From assembly GCA_951813575.1 (NCBI GenBank), contig OX638375.1, positions 2,247,042-2,311,041 on the forward strand: 64,000 nucleotides of DNA, written 5' to 3'. Below, one piece after another: positions 29,934-37,894 of the stretch (its first letter is position 1; each line of letters starts with the position of its first letter). Under the pieces are notes generated by a model that saw only the letters and a program-made list of their open reading frames with translations, had not been told where the DNA came from and did not search any database. The position numbers were made by a program, and so were the translations under genes. Origin of the DNA: Candidatus Binatia bacterium. GTDB lineage: Bacteria; Desulfobacterota; Binatia; UBA9968; JAJDTQ01.

Positions 29934-30622
29934 TGGCGGCTCCAGTCATTCAAATCGCCGGTATTCTTGACGCAGCCGAGGCGCGGATGTTGGCGGAGAG
30001 CGGTGTCAACCGGCTCGGCTTTCCCCTTCGGCTCGATGTCCACCGGGAAGACCTCTCCGAAGACGAAGCGGCGGTGGTAATCGGAAGGCTTGGGCTTGGC
30101 CCGCGCGCATGGCTCATCACCTACCTCGACGAACCGCCCGCCATCGCCGCGTTGTGCCGCCGGCTCGGTTGCACTGGCGTCCAACTCCACGGTGACATTG
30201 GCGAGCGCCAAGTGAGTGACCTCAGGACGCTTCATCCGGAACTGCAAGTGATCAAGAGCCTGATCGTACGCGACGACAACCTAGGGGAGTTGGAAACACG
30301 GGTGTCGGCCTTGGCGCCGTACGTCGACGGCTTCATCACCGACACCTTCGATCCCGCCACCGGAGCGTCCGGGGCCACCGGCAAGACTCATGCTTGGACT
30401 GTCAGCCGCGCGCTGGTGGAACTCAGCCCCCTACCTGTCATACTGGCAGGAGGCCTGACGCCGGAGAACGTCGCCCCGGCCATACGCACGGTACGCCCTG
30501 CCGGGGTCGACGTCCACACCGGCGTGGAGGGCCCGGACGGCCGCAAGGACCCTGACCGGGTGCGGGCGTTTGTGGCGGAAGCGGGCAACGCGTTCAATGC
30601 GCTTGCAAGCGACGGGGGCTGA
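29933..30622 (+). CDS. TrpF-like (phosphoribosylanthranilate isomerase family) protein lacking the catalytic Cys
   Basis: A 229-residue (beta-alpha)8 barrel of the TrpF family. Retained motifs are VQLHGD near residue 83, the catalytic-Asp region YVDGFITDTFDPATGASGATGKTHAW, ILAGGLTPENV and the phosphate-binding DVHTGVEGPDGRKD. In true TrpF the first strand reads KICG with a catalytic Cys; here it reads IQIAG, with Ala at residue 9. No other trp genes are nearby. It is either a diverged paralogue with another reaction or an enzyme using Asp alone. It is followed by the LLM oxidoreductase after 50 bp. Confidence 0.75.
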   Translation: MAAPVIQIAGILDAAEARMLAESGVNRLGFPLRLDVHREDLSEDEAAVVIGRLGLGPRAWLITYLDEPPAIAALCRRLGCTGVQLHGDIGERQVSDLRTLHPELQVIKSLIVRDDNLGELETRVSALAPYVDGFITDTFDPATGASGATGKTHAWTVSRALVELSPLPVILAGGLTPENVAPAIRTVRPAGVDVHTGVEGPDGRKDPDRVRAFVAEAGNAFNALASDGG

Positions 30623-30672
30623 TGCGACCCAAGGGCAAGGCAAGCGCACAACACGAGGAAACGGGAGAACCG

Positions 30673-31647
30673 ATGAAACTGGGACTGAGCCCGTTGCAGG
30701 GCACCGAGAGCTTCGAGGAGACCATCCTGGAGTGCGAGCGCGCTGAAGCCGCGGGTTTCGACTCGGTCTGGCTCGGCGAGCACCACAACAACCCGGTCCT
30801 CTATCCGGCGCCGCTGCTGGGCCTGGCCGCCATCGCCGCCCGCACCCGCCGGGTGTCGCTGGGGACCGGGGTGCTGCTGCTGCCGCTGTACCATCCCATG
30901 TGCGTCGCCGAGGAGGGCGCGATGGTGGACATGATCTCGGGCGGCCGTCTCATCCTCGGAGTGGGGGCCGGATACGCGCCCGAGGAGTTCGCCGCCTTCG
31001 GCCTGTCGGTCAAGCAGCGCGGCAGCCGGCTGGATGAAGGGGCCGCGCTGCTGCGGCGGCTCTGGAACGAGACCAACGTCACCCATCACGGCCGCTACTA
31101 CCACGTGGAAGACGCCACCATAGGCCCGCGGCCGGTGCAACAACCGGCGCCGCCCATCTGGTTCGGCGCCTGGACCGCCCCCGCCATCGAGCGGGCGGCC
31201 CGCCTGGGCGATGCCTGGCTGGGGGGACCGTCTGCGGCCCTGTCGGAGCTGTCGTCGTGCGTGGAATCGTACCGCCAGGCGCGGGCGGAGTTGGGCAAGG
31301 AGCCGGGCGAGATCGCCGCGTTTCGTTACGTGTTCGTCGCCGGCACCACCGGGAAGGCTTTCGAGTCCGCCGGGGACTCCTTCATCCAGGCGTACGAGAA
31401 CATGTACTTCCGCTGGCCGCACCCGATCATCAAGCGGCCGCCCGGGGAGCTCACCATCGAGCGGCTGGCCGAGAACCGCATCATCCTCGGGGATCCCGAC
31501 ACCTGTGTCCGGGAGCTCTCGCGCTTCCGGAAAGAGCTCGGGCTCGACCACATCATCTGCCGCTTTTCCGTCCCCGGGATCTCCCGCGAGGCCTCCATGG
31601 CCTCCCTGGAGCTCTTCGCGCGGGAGGTCATGCCGGCCCTTCGGTGA
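30673..31647 (+). CDS. LLM-class flavin-dependent oxidoreductase
   Basis: A 324-residue luciferase-like monooxygenase from ATG 30673 (MKLGLSPLQGTESFEETILE), with GGGAG upstream; a GTG/ATG start at 30622 is less likely. The TIM-barrel motifs are GFDSVWLGEHH, SLGTGVLLLPLYHP, LILGVGAGYAPEEF and PPIWFGAWT. Such enzymes use FMNH2 or F420 for oxidation of diverse organics. The substrate is unknown. The last 20 bp overlap the convergent end of the RAYT gene. Confidence 0.85.
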   Translation: MKLGLSPLQGTESFEETILECERAEAAGFDSVWLGEHHNNPVLYPAPLLGLAAIAARTRRVSLGTGVLLLPLYHPMCVAEEGAMVDMISGGRLILGVGAGYAPEEFAAFGLSVKQRGSRLDEGAALLRRLWNETNVTHHGRYYHVEDATIGPRPVQQPAPPIWFGAWTAPAIERAARLGDAWLGGPSAALSELSSCVESYRQARAELGKEPGEIAAFRYVFVAGTTGKAFESAGDSFIQAYENMYFRWPHPIIKRPPGELTIERLAENRIILGDPDTCVRELSRFRKELGLDHIICRFSVPGISREASMASLELFAREVMPALR

Positions 31648-32635
31648 CCGCGGTCCGAACGGATTCGAGGGCGGAATCGAGCTCCCGCCACCAGTTGGCC
31701 ATCACCTCGCTCTGGGCCATGAGCTCCCGGACCCGACGCCGCTCGTGGCTCACGGCGGTGTAGTCCAGCCCGCCGAGATGCGTCCCGATGGCCTGCTGGG
31801 TCATGCCGCCGCAGCGGTACAGCAACTCCATCAACACGCCGCGCTGGTCGCGGCAGCGGCCCCGTTTCCGCCGGAGCCGTTCGGGCGCCAGGTTGAAGTA
31901 CCTGGCCGCCTCGGCCGTGATCCGGGCGGGGTCCATGCTCGGCATGGGTGACGCGGCCGGACCGGAACCACCCGCGAGGCTGGCCCACTGCTGCCTGGAT
32001 CTCTCCCAGAAGCGGTCGTCGCCCAGGATCACCTGTCCGCGCAACTCCTTCCAGGGACTCGACACGTCCTGCTCCAATCCGTCCTGGACGAACCGGCCGT
32101 AGCGCTGCGGGGAGTTGCCCAGCCGCGACAGGACGTCGTCATAGTGGACCCAAGGTTCCCGGCGCCGCACCGAGACGTATCCTCCCAGGCTGCTCCAACG
32201 GTACCGCCACAGTTGCCGGACCTGCTCCGGGACGATGCCCCGCCGGAGGCGGGGCGTGCGCACCGGATTGATGTGAACATGCCGGCTCAACGGCAGCAGC
32301 CACGCATCCGGCTGGATCAGGATGGCCTTGAACCGGCCGTGGTAGAGGTGGCCCGTGCGGCGGTGGCGCCGGTTGAAGAACGACGTGTAGGCCACGTTGA
32401 AGTGCCGCATGAACTCGGAAAGATTGGCTTTGGGAGTCTCCGTCACGAGGTGGAAGTGATTGTTCATCAACACGTAGCAGTGCAGCTTCACCTCGTAGAT
32501 CTCCAGGGACTTGCGCAGCCTTTCGACAAAGGCATGCCGATCATCGTCGTCCCTGAAGATTCGCCGCCGATCGTTGCCGCGACAGGTGACGTGGTAGTGT
32601 GCGTGCGGGAACTCGATCCGTAACGGCCGTGCCAT
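31628..32635 (-). CDS. REP-associated tyrosine transposase (RAYT, Y1_Tnp family)
   Basis: A 335-residue IS200/IS605-like HUH single-strand transposase of the RAYT type. It starts MARPLRIEFPHAHYHVTCRGNDRRRIF and has the metal-binding MNNHFHLV near residue 57. The FNVAYTSFFNRRHRRTGHLYHGRFKAILI region precedes the catalytic Tyr helix. The C-terminal part (about 240-320) has a DnaA-like helix-turn-helix, MTQQAIGTHLGGLDYTAVSH. RAYTs are single-copy domesticated-type enzymes thought to spread REP/REPIN palindromes. A REPIN-like pair lies about 170 bp upstream at 32808-32956, and another class occurs at 46119-46220. The gene end overlaps the LLM gene by 20 bp. Confidence 0.88.
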   Translation of the reverse strand: MARPLRIEFPHAHYHVTCRGNDRRRIFRDDDDRHAFVERLRKSLEIYEVKLHCYVLMNNHFHLVTETPKANLSEFMRHFNVAYTSFFNRRHRRTGHLYHGRFKAILIQPDAWLLPLSRHVHINPVRTPRLRRGIVPEQVRQLWRYRWSSLGGYVSVRRREPWVHYDDVLSRLGNSPQRYGRFVQDGLEQDVSSPWKELRGQVILGDDRFWERSRQQWASLAGGSGPAASPMPSMDPARITAEAARYFNLAPERLRRKRGRCRDQRGVLMELLYRCGGMTQQAIGTHLGGLDYTAVSHERRRVRELMAQSEVMANWWRELDSALESVRTAVTEGPA

Positions 32636-32807
32636 GTTACCCCCGTAACAACACAGTTCAAGGTCTGACCCTTGCTGGTATTATCGCCGGGGGGAATCCG
32701 GTGTCAAGAGGAGCCGGCCAGACCAACCCTCGCCCCACCTACCACAGAGTGTTCAGTCGTACGCGCAGATGTCATCCCGGAGGAATGAGCGCCATGACGG
32801 ATACGCA

Positions 32808-32956
32808 AACGTCATCCCGGACTTGATCCGGGATCCAGAAGGAGCGTTCCCGCAGTCGAGCCTGGGCGTGGACCTTCAAGTGAGCGCAAGATTTCGCGGA
32901 AGTCCGGGCTGACTCAGCCTTTCCTCTGGATCCCGGGTCAAGCCCGGGATGACGTT
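32808..32956. repeat. REPIN-like inverted pair beside the RAYT gene
   Basis: Left unit 32808-32840 (AACGTCATCCCGGACTTGAT, then CCGGGATCCAG) and right unit 32925-32956 in opposite orientation (CTGGATCCCGGGTCAAGCCC, then GGGATGACGTT) match at about 30 of 33 positions, with an 84-bp spacer. Each unit is itself imperfectly palindromic. They fill much of the 442-bp gap 32636-33077. A partial GTCATCCCGGAGGAATG copy lies at 32771. Confidence 0.8.
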
Positions 32957-33077
32957 TTGGGGGCTCCGGTATGACGAGGCGGGCCCCGATACAATGCGGG
33001 GGGTTTGGCGACGCGGGCGTCGGGATGATGATCGGACGGGTGGAAGCCCGGTGTGGCGGAACGCTTTGCGGACGCAG

Positions 33078-34106
33078 TCAGCCGGTGAGCCGTTCGATGA
33101 CGGCATCGGCGAAGGCGTCGGTGCCGAGGCTGCCGCCCAGATCCCGTGTCTTGCAGTCCTCGTCGAGGGCCTGGTCGTAGGCGGCCTTGATGCGTTCCGC
33201 CACCTGGCGGCAGCGCTCGTCTTCGCGGGTATCCGCCAGATGGTTCAGCATCATCACCGCGGACATCAGCATGGCCAAGGGGTTGGCCGTGCCGGTGCCG
33301 GCGATGTCCGGCGCGGAGCCGTGCACCGCTTCGAAAACGGCCCGGTCCTCGCCGAAGTTGGCCCCCGGCACCACCCCGAGACCGCCCACGAGCCCCGCGC
33401 ACAGGTCGCTGATGACGTCGCCGTAGAGGTTCTCGAGCAGGAGGACGTCGAAGCGGCCGGGGTCCTGCACCAGCTTCATGCAGCCCGCGTCGATGATGTT
33501 CTCCTCGTACTCGATGTTCGGGTACTCGTGCTGGTGGATGCGGCGGGCACACTCCAGGAACAGTCCGTCCGTCACCTTCATGATGTTGGCCTTGTGGAAG
33601 ACCGTGATCTTCCGGCGCTGGCGCCGGGTGGCGAACCGGAAGGCCCAGTGGGCGATGCGCAGGCTGGCGCTCTTGGTGGCCACCTTCATGCTCATCACCA
33701 CGTCGTCGGTGACCTGGTTCTCCACGCCGCTGTAGAGCCCCTCGGTGTTCTCCCGGACGATGATCAGGTCCACGTCCTCGAAGCGGGTGGGCGCCCCGGC
33801 CAGGGAGCGCACCGGACGCACGGCGGCGTAGAGGTTGAGTCGCTGGCGCAATTGGACGTTGACGGAGGTAAAGCCCTCGCCCACCGGAGTGGTGCACGGT
33901 CCCTTGAGGGCCACTCCGTGGTGCTCGATGGCTTCGGTGGTGGACTCGGGCAGCACGTCGGGGCCGCTTTCCAGAGCGGCGACGCCGGCCTTGCGTTCGA
34001 CCCATTCTATGGGCGCGCCGGCCGCTTCGAGGATACGGCGCACGGCCGCGGTGATCTCGGGACCGATACCGTCCCCGGGGATGAGCACTGCGGAATGTGT
34101 CTTCAT
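33078..34106 (-). CDS. NAD-dependent isocitrate/isopropylmalate dehydrogenase family protein
   Basis: A 342-residue beta-hydroxyacid oxidative decarboxylase. It opens VLIPGDGIGPEITAAVRRIL, and the substrate-binding loop reads SVNVQLRQRLNLYAAVRPVRS. ENTEGLYSGVE is characteristic of NAD-isocitrate and homoisocitrate dehydrogenases rather than LeuB. FHKANIMKVTDG has the catalytic Lys, and DVLLLENLYGDVISD has the metal-binding Asp residues. VHGSAPDIAGTGTANPLAM forms the cofactor site. Most likely substrates are isocitrate or a related 2-malate analogue. It stands alone between repeats and a divergent hydrolase gene. Confidence 0.88.
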   Translation of the reverse strand: MKTHSAVLIPGDGIGPEITAAVRRILEAAGAPIEWVERKAGVAALESGPDVLPESTTEAIEHHGVALKGPCTTPVGEGFTSVNVQLRQRLNLYAAVRPVRSLAGAPTRFEDVDLIIVRENTEGLYSGVENQVTDDVVMSMKVATKSASLRIAHWAFRFATRRQRRKITVFHKANIMKVTDGLFLECARRIHQHEYPNIEYEENIIDAGCMKLVQDPGRFDVLLLENLYGDVISDLCAGLVGGLGVVPGANFGEDRAVFEAVHGSAPDIAGTGTANPLAMLMSAVMMLNHLADTREDERCRQVAERIKAAYDQALDEDCKTRDLGGSLGTDAFADAVIERLTG

Positions 34107-34287
34107 AAGCGTTGGTTTGGTTGTCGTGTGTCAGGCACACGGACAGCCTTCAATATAGCCGAAAGAAACGGGTTCAGGGACCCCTCCGCGATGTCGCGGA
34201 CAAAGGGTTCCGCGCACCGGCCGAGGGCGTTCGCCATAGAGCGCTTTGCATTTTCAGTCCCTTTCTGGCAACGGACTATTGCGAGCG

Positions 34288-35166
34288 ATGCCAATGTTCG
34301 AGGGATTTGCGACACACGATATCCGCTGCGAGAATGCCACCATCCATTGCCGCGTCGGCGGTCGAGGCGAACCGCTCTTGCTGTTGCATGGCTTCCCGCA
34401 AACTCATGTTCAATGGCACCGGCTGGCTCCCCTGCTGATGGATGCGTTTACACTGGTCATCCCCGATCTCCGTGGTTACGGAGCCAGCCGGGGACCCGCG
34501 CCCGATCCCCAGCATGTCAACTACTCCAAGCGCGAGATGGCCAAGGACATGGTTCACGTCATGTCGGAGGTTGGGCACGACAGGTTCGGCGTGGTCTCCC
34601 ATGACCGTGGCGCCAGGGTCGGCTACCGGCTTGCGCTGGACAGTCCCGAACGGGTCAGCCACTTTGTGAGCCTGGACACCGTCCCGACGCTGGACAGTTG
34701 GGAGGCCACGGACATGGACGTATCCATCAGGCGATTCCATTGGTCTTTCCTGGCTCAACCAGCGCCCTTGCCGGAACGAATGATGGGCGCGGACCCGGAC
34801 TTCTTCCTCTTGCATTTGCTGGACCGGTGGGCCGGGCGGCCGGGTGTATTGGACCCGGTCGCGGTCGAAGCGTACAAGGCGGCGTTTCGAAAACCGAGCG
34901 TGCTGCAAGCGATGGCGGAAGACTACCGGGCCGGTGCCACGATTGACTTCGAGCTTGACCGGCAGGACCGGGAAGTGGGAAGGAAGCTCCAGTGCCCGGT
35001 CCTGGCGCTGCGAGGATCGCCTCGCAAACCCAAACCGCTTCGCCCGATCTGGGAAAGATGGGCCGACGACGTGTCCGAGGCTGCCGTGGAGTGCGGCCAC
35101 TTCATTGCCGAAGAAGCGCCGGAAGCCTGCGCGGAAGCCATTCGCCGCTTCTTGTCGGCCAGGTAA
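34288..35166 (+). CDS. Alpha/beta hydrolase with full fluoroacetate-dehalogenase active site
   Basis: A 292-residue hydrolase from ATG 34288 (MPMFEGFATHD); an ATG at 34246 is in frame. The nucleophile elbow is SHDRGARVG with Asp106. Relative to the well-studied fluoroacetate dehalogenase from Rhodopseudomonas palustris, the nucleophile Asp, both carboxylate-binding Arg (R107, R110), the acid Asp130, the halide pocket His151-Trp152 and Tyr213, and the base His271 (CGHF) are all in place. This supports haloacetate, possibly fluoroacetate, hydrolysis over epoxide hydrolysis. The next gene, another hydrolase, follows after 25 bp. Confidence 0.82.
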   Translation: MPMFEGFATHDIRCENATIHCRVGGRGEPLLLLHGFPQTHVQWHRLAPLLMDAFTLVIPDLRGYGASRGPAPDPQHVNYSKREMAKDMVHVMSEVGHDRFGVVSHDRGARVGYRLALDSPERVSHFVSLDTVPTLDSWEATDMDVSIRRFHWSFLAQPAPLPERMMGADPDFFLLHLLDRWAGRPGVLDPVAVEAYKAAFRKPSVLQAMAEDYRAGATIDFELDRQDREVGRKLQCPVLALRGSPRKPKPLRPIWERWADDVSEAAVECGHFIAEEAPEACAEAIRRFLSAR

Positions 35167-35191
35167 GCTCGATTCATCCGGGGTGAGAGCA

Positions 35192-36031
35192 ATGACCACA
35201 CAGATAGAGATCCGGCTCGACGTTCCGTACGGGGGAGGCCCCGACGGCAAGCTTTGCAACGACGTGTACCTGCCTGCCAGTCCGGGGCCGCATCCGGCAC
35301 TGATCTGTTTCCATGGCGGCGCCTGGGCCCGCGGAAGTCACCGCCAGTACCAGGAATGGGGACCGTGGCTGGCGGCCCGAGGCTACGCACTGGTGGCGGT
35401 GGACTACCGGCTGTCGAAGGACGTGTCGCCGTCCTGGCCCGGGGTGCACGAGGACATCCGGCGGGCGCTGCGCTGGCTGCTGGCGGAGGCGCCCGCGCTG
35501 CACGTTGACCCGGCGCGGCTAGGGCTCGTGGGGGACTCCGCGGGCGGACACATGGCGGCGCTGCTGGCCCTGGAGGACTGGGTCCGGCCGCACCTGCGCG
35601 CGGTGGTGGGAGTGTACGGCATCTACGATCTCCTGGACTGGTGGGAGGTGACCCAGGCGAGGAAGGACGACCCCGTGGGCGCGCTCATGGGCAGGACTCC
35701 GGCCGAGGCGCCGGAGGACTACCGCCGGTTCTCGCCGCGCCAGGGAGTCGAGGCCGAGGGCGTGCCGCCGGGGGTCCCGTACCTCATCATCCACGGCGAG
35801 CAGGACCCCATCGTCCACCACAACCAGTCCGAGCGCTTCATAGCCGCGCTCCGCGCGGCCGGCGCTCCGGTGGAGACCCTGTTCATGCCGGGCGCGGGCC
35901 ACTCGTGGTTCACCTACCTGCCCAACGAGCCCGACCGGCGCCGCGTGGATCAGGAGCCCAACCTCACGGTGGCGCCGGTGCTGCTCGATTTTCTCCAGCG
36001 CAACCTGGCATCCGGTACCGGCGACTCCTGA
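35192..36031 (+). CDS. Alpha/beta hydrolase, HSL/carboxylesterase type
   Basis: A 279-residue esterase-like protein from ATG 35192; the frame is open further upstream but there overlaps the previous gene. It has the oxyanion-hole motif FHGGAWARGS near residue 43 and the nucleophile elbow GDSAGGHMAALLAL near residue 113. A late acid/base pair appears in HGEQDPIV and GAGHSWF. These are features of the hormone-sensitive-lipase-like esterase group; no substrate can be assigned. It is in tandem with the dehalogenase-like gene, so a shared catabolic role is possible. Confidence 0.85.
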   Translation: MTTQIEIRLDVPYGGGPDGKLCNDVYLPASPGPHPALICFHGGAWARGSHRQYQEWGPWLAARGYALVAVDYRLSKDVSPSWPGVHEDIRRALRWLLAEAPALHVDPARLGLVGDSAGGHMAALLALEDWVRPHLRAVVGVYGIYDLLDWWEVTQARKDDPVGALMGRTPAEAPEDYRRFSPRQGVEAEGVPPGVPYLIIHGEQDPIVHHNQSERFIAALRAAGAPVETLFMPGAGHSWFTYLPNEPDRRRVDQEPNLTVAPVLLDFLQRNLASGTGDS

Positions 36032-36095
36032 CATTGCCGAAGTCCTTGCTTCCGATCGCGGAAGACATGCAGGAGGCGGGTTTCAAACCCTCGTG

Positions 36096-36743
36096 TCATT
36101 TCTCGGGTTTCCGTATTTCAGCCAGAACTTCTCTTTCGCGGCCATCGACGGCGAGCTTGACGTGTATGGGGATGTCGCGCGCCCGCCAAAAAGTAAGCGG
36201 CTTCCAACCGTCGACCCATAGTTCGATGCGCATCGTATCGAATGTACCGGCCGGAGTGGTAATTGTCTCCATGGCCTGAACCTCGGCTTGTCCCTGCTTT
36301 AAGAAGCTGCCGGGTCGGCCTCTGCGCCTGGGCACCACAATCACTTGCTCGAAATTGGTCCGGTAAAACTTTCCGACCCATAACGGCCAGTCGAATTCGG
36401 ATTCATGGGGTACATAATACCGCATCAGAGTGCCCGAACGGTGAACGGCAATGAGGTTGTGCGTTGCCGAATCCACTGTATTGCGTCGGCCGCGGCGAGT
36501 CACCGTGCGGTACACCGCGCGTCCTTTGTAAGGGGACGTGTCTTCAGAAACGGTCCGCGAATATCTCTTGCCGTTTGGGACGTCAAAGATGAACTGCGTG
36601 TTGGGCGCAGGGGCCGGCGGGGGCTTGAACAGTAGGGCACCCGCGGGTGGCGTTTGTTGCGCGTATCCCCACCCCGACATCAAGACCAGACACAACACAA
36701 CTCCGTAGCATCGTAGCACTGCAGCACCGCAGCTTCCCGACAT
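36096..36743 (-). CDS. Secreted protein, DUF3108-like
   Basis: A 215-residue exported protein. The signal peptide has the hydrophobic core VVLCLVLMSGWG and ends YAQQ. The mature part has a Pro-rich beginning (LLFKPPPAPAP) and then a beta-rich domain with QAMETITTPAGTFDTMRIEL, resembling DUF3108 and related periplasmic beta-sandwich proteins. No function is known. The gene is convergent with the esterase and has slightly lower GC. It lies about 170 bp from the IS21 left end. Confidence 0.6.
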   Translation of the reverse strand: MSGSCGAAVLRCYGVVLCLVLMSGWGYAQQTPPAGALLFKPPPAPAPNTQFIFDVPNGKRYSRTVSEDTSPYKGRAVYRTVTRRGRRNTVDSATHNLIAVHRSGTLMRYYVPHESEFDWPLWVGKFYRTNFEQVIVVPRRRGRPGSFLKQGQAEVQAMETITTPAGTFDTMRIELWVDGWKPLTFWRARDIPIHVKLAVDGREREVLAEIRKPEK

Positions 36744-36914
36744 TCTGTAACCCTCCTCTCTTGGTTACACGGCCCGTTGCTCGTTTCGGGGAGCAGCGTA
36801 GCAGCCCTGTGGGCCATTCGCAAACGAATGACAAAAAACCAGCCGGTTGTCGCCGTGCTGGCCTTCAATCGTCAACACGATTCCAGAAAGCACGCGGCCT
36901 CGGTCTTCAGCTTG

Positions 36915-36964
36915 TGTCAATGGCAACCGAAAACTGCACACTTTTGGCAATCGAAAACTGCACA
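36915..36964. repeat. IS21 left terminal repeat with two internal subrepeats
   Basis: Fifty bases from TGTCAA, containing GGCAACCGAAAACTGCACA and GGCAATCGAAAACTGCACA, as multiple transposase-binding subrepeats typical of IS21 ends. Confidence 0.88.
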
Positions 36965-37019
36965 GTTCCGAGAAGGGCGTCAGTGCAGATCTGACGCTCT
37001 TCGGTTGGTTCCGGTCGGG

Positions 37020-37070
37020 CGAGAGGGGTTGGACGGAGGGCGCGTAGCGACTGGAGTCCAACCCCTCTCG
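37020..37070 (-). terminator. 15-bp perfect stem-loop downstream of istB
   Basis: The arms 37020-37034 (CGAGAGGGGTTGGAC) and 37056-37070 are perfect reverse complements with a 21-nt loop, just after the istB stop. A second 7-bp stem (GCGTCAG/CTGACGC) lies at 36977-36997. Neither is followed by a T run, so termination is possible but not certain. Confidence 0.4.
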
Positions 37071-37096
37071 CGTGCCGGATCGGCAGGACCTGGTGT

Positions 37097-37894
37097 TCAT
37101 AGCGCAACCCCTTGGCGGGGCTGCTCGGATGCGGGCCGTACCAGGTTCCGGTGCTCGCGCATCCGGTAGCTGTTGCCGCGGATGTTGACGATGTGGCAGT
37201 GGTGCAGCAGCCGGTCAATGAGGGCTGCGGCCATGACCTCGTCACCGAGGACGCCGCCCCAGTCCTCAAAGCCCTTGTTGGAGGTGAGCACGGTGGAGGC
37301 ACGCTCGTGCCTGGCGTTGATGAGCTGGAAGAAGAGCACGGCGCCGTCCTGGCTGACGGGCAGGTAGCCGATCTCGTCCACCACGAGCAAAGCGGGATGG
37401 GTGAGGACCCGCAGCCGACGGGAGAGATCGCCGGCGGCCTTGGCGTCCATAAGCGATTCGATCAGTCCCGCCAGGGTACCGTAGTAGACGCGACGGCCGG
37501 ACTCGGCGGCGGCGACGGCCAGACTGATGGCCAGATGCGTTTTCCCGACTCCTGGCGGGCCGAGAAAAATGACGTTTTCGCGGCGCTCGAGGAAGCCGAG
37601 TTCATGGAGGCTCTCGATCTGCTCGCGCTTGATGCTGGGCTGGAAGGCGAAGTCGAACTGGCCCAGGGTCTTCACGGTCGGCAGCCGGGACGAGCGCATG
37701 GCGGTTTGGAGGCGACGGTTGTTGCGAAGCCTGATCTGGGCGTCCAACAACTGCTCGATGGCCTCGGCTGCGGTGGCCGCGCCGCTATCCGCTTGGGCGA
37801 GGATGCCATCCACGGCTTCCAGGGCACCGGGCATCTTGAGGTCTGCGAGCATCTCCCGCAGCCGGTCGCGCCGGTTGCCTGCCTCGGCCCTCAT
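37097..37894 (-). CDS. istB: IS21 helper ATPase IstB
   Basis: A 265-residue AAA+/DnaC-like ATPase from ATG 37894 that assists the IstA transposase in target selection and integration. Walker A is GPPGVGKTHLAISLA near residue 105. Walker B is LLVVDEIGYLPV, followed by SNKGFEDWGGVLGDEVMAAALIDRLLHH, the usual IstB C-terminal segment. The start overlaps the istA stop (ATGA), giving translational coupling. The much longer open frame upstream is a shadow of istA. Confidence 0.95.
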   Translation of the reverse strand: MRAEAGNRRDRLREMLADLKMPGALEAVDGILAQADSGAATAAEAIEQLLDAQIRLRNNRRLQTAMRSSRLPTVKTLGQFDFAFQPSIKREQIESLHELGFLERRENVIFLGPPGVGKTHLAISLAVAAAESGRRVYYGTLAGLIESLMDAKAAGDLSRRLRVLTHPALLVVDEIGYLPVSQDGAVLFFQLINARHERASTVLTSNKGFEDWGGVLGDEVMAAALIDRLLHHCHIVNIRGNSYRMREHRNLVRPASEQPRQGVAL

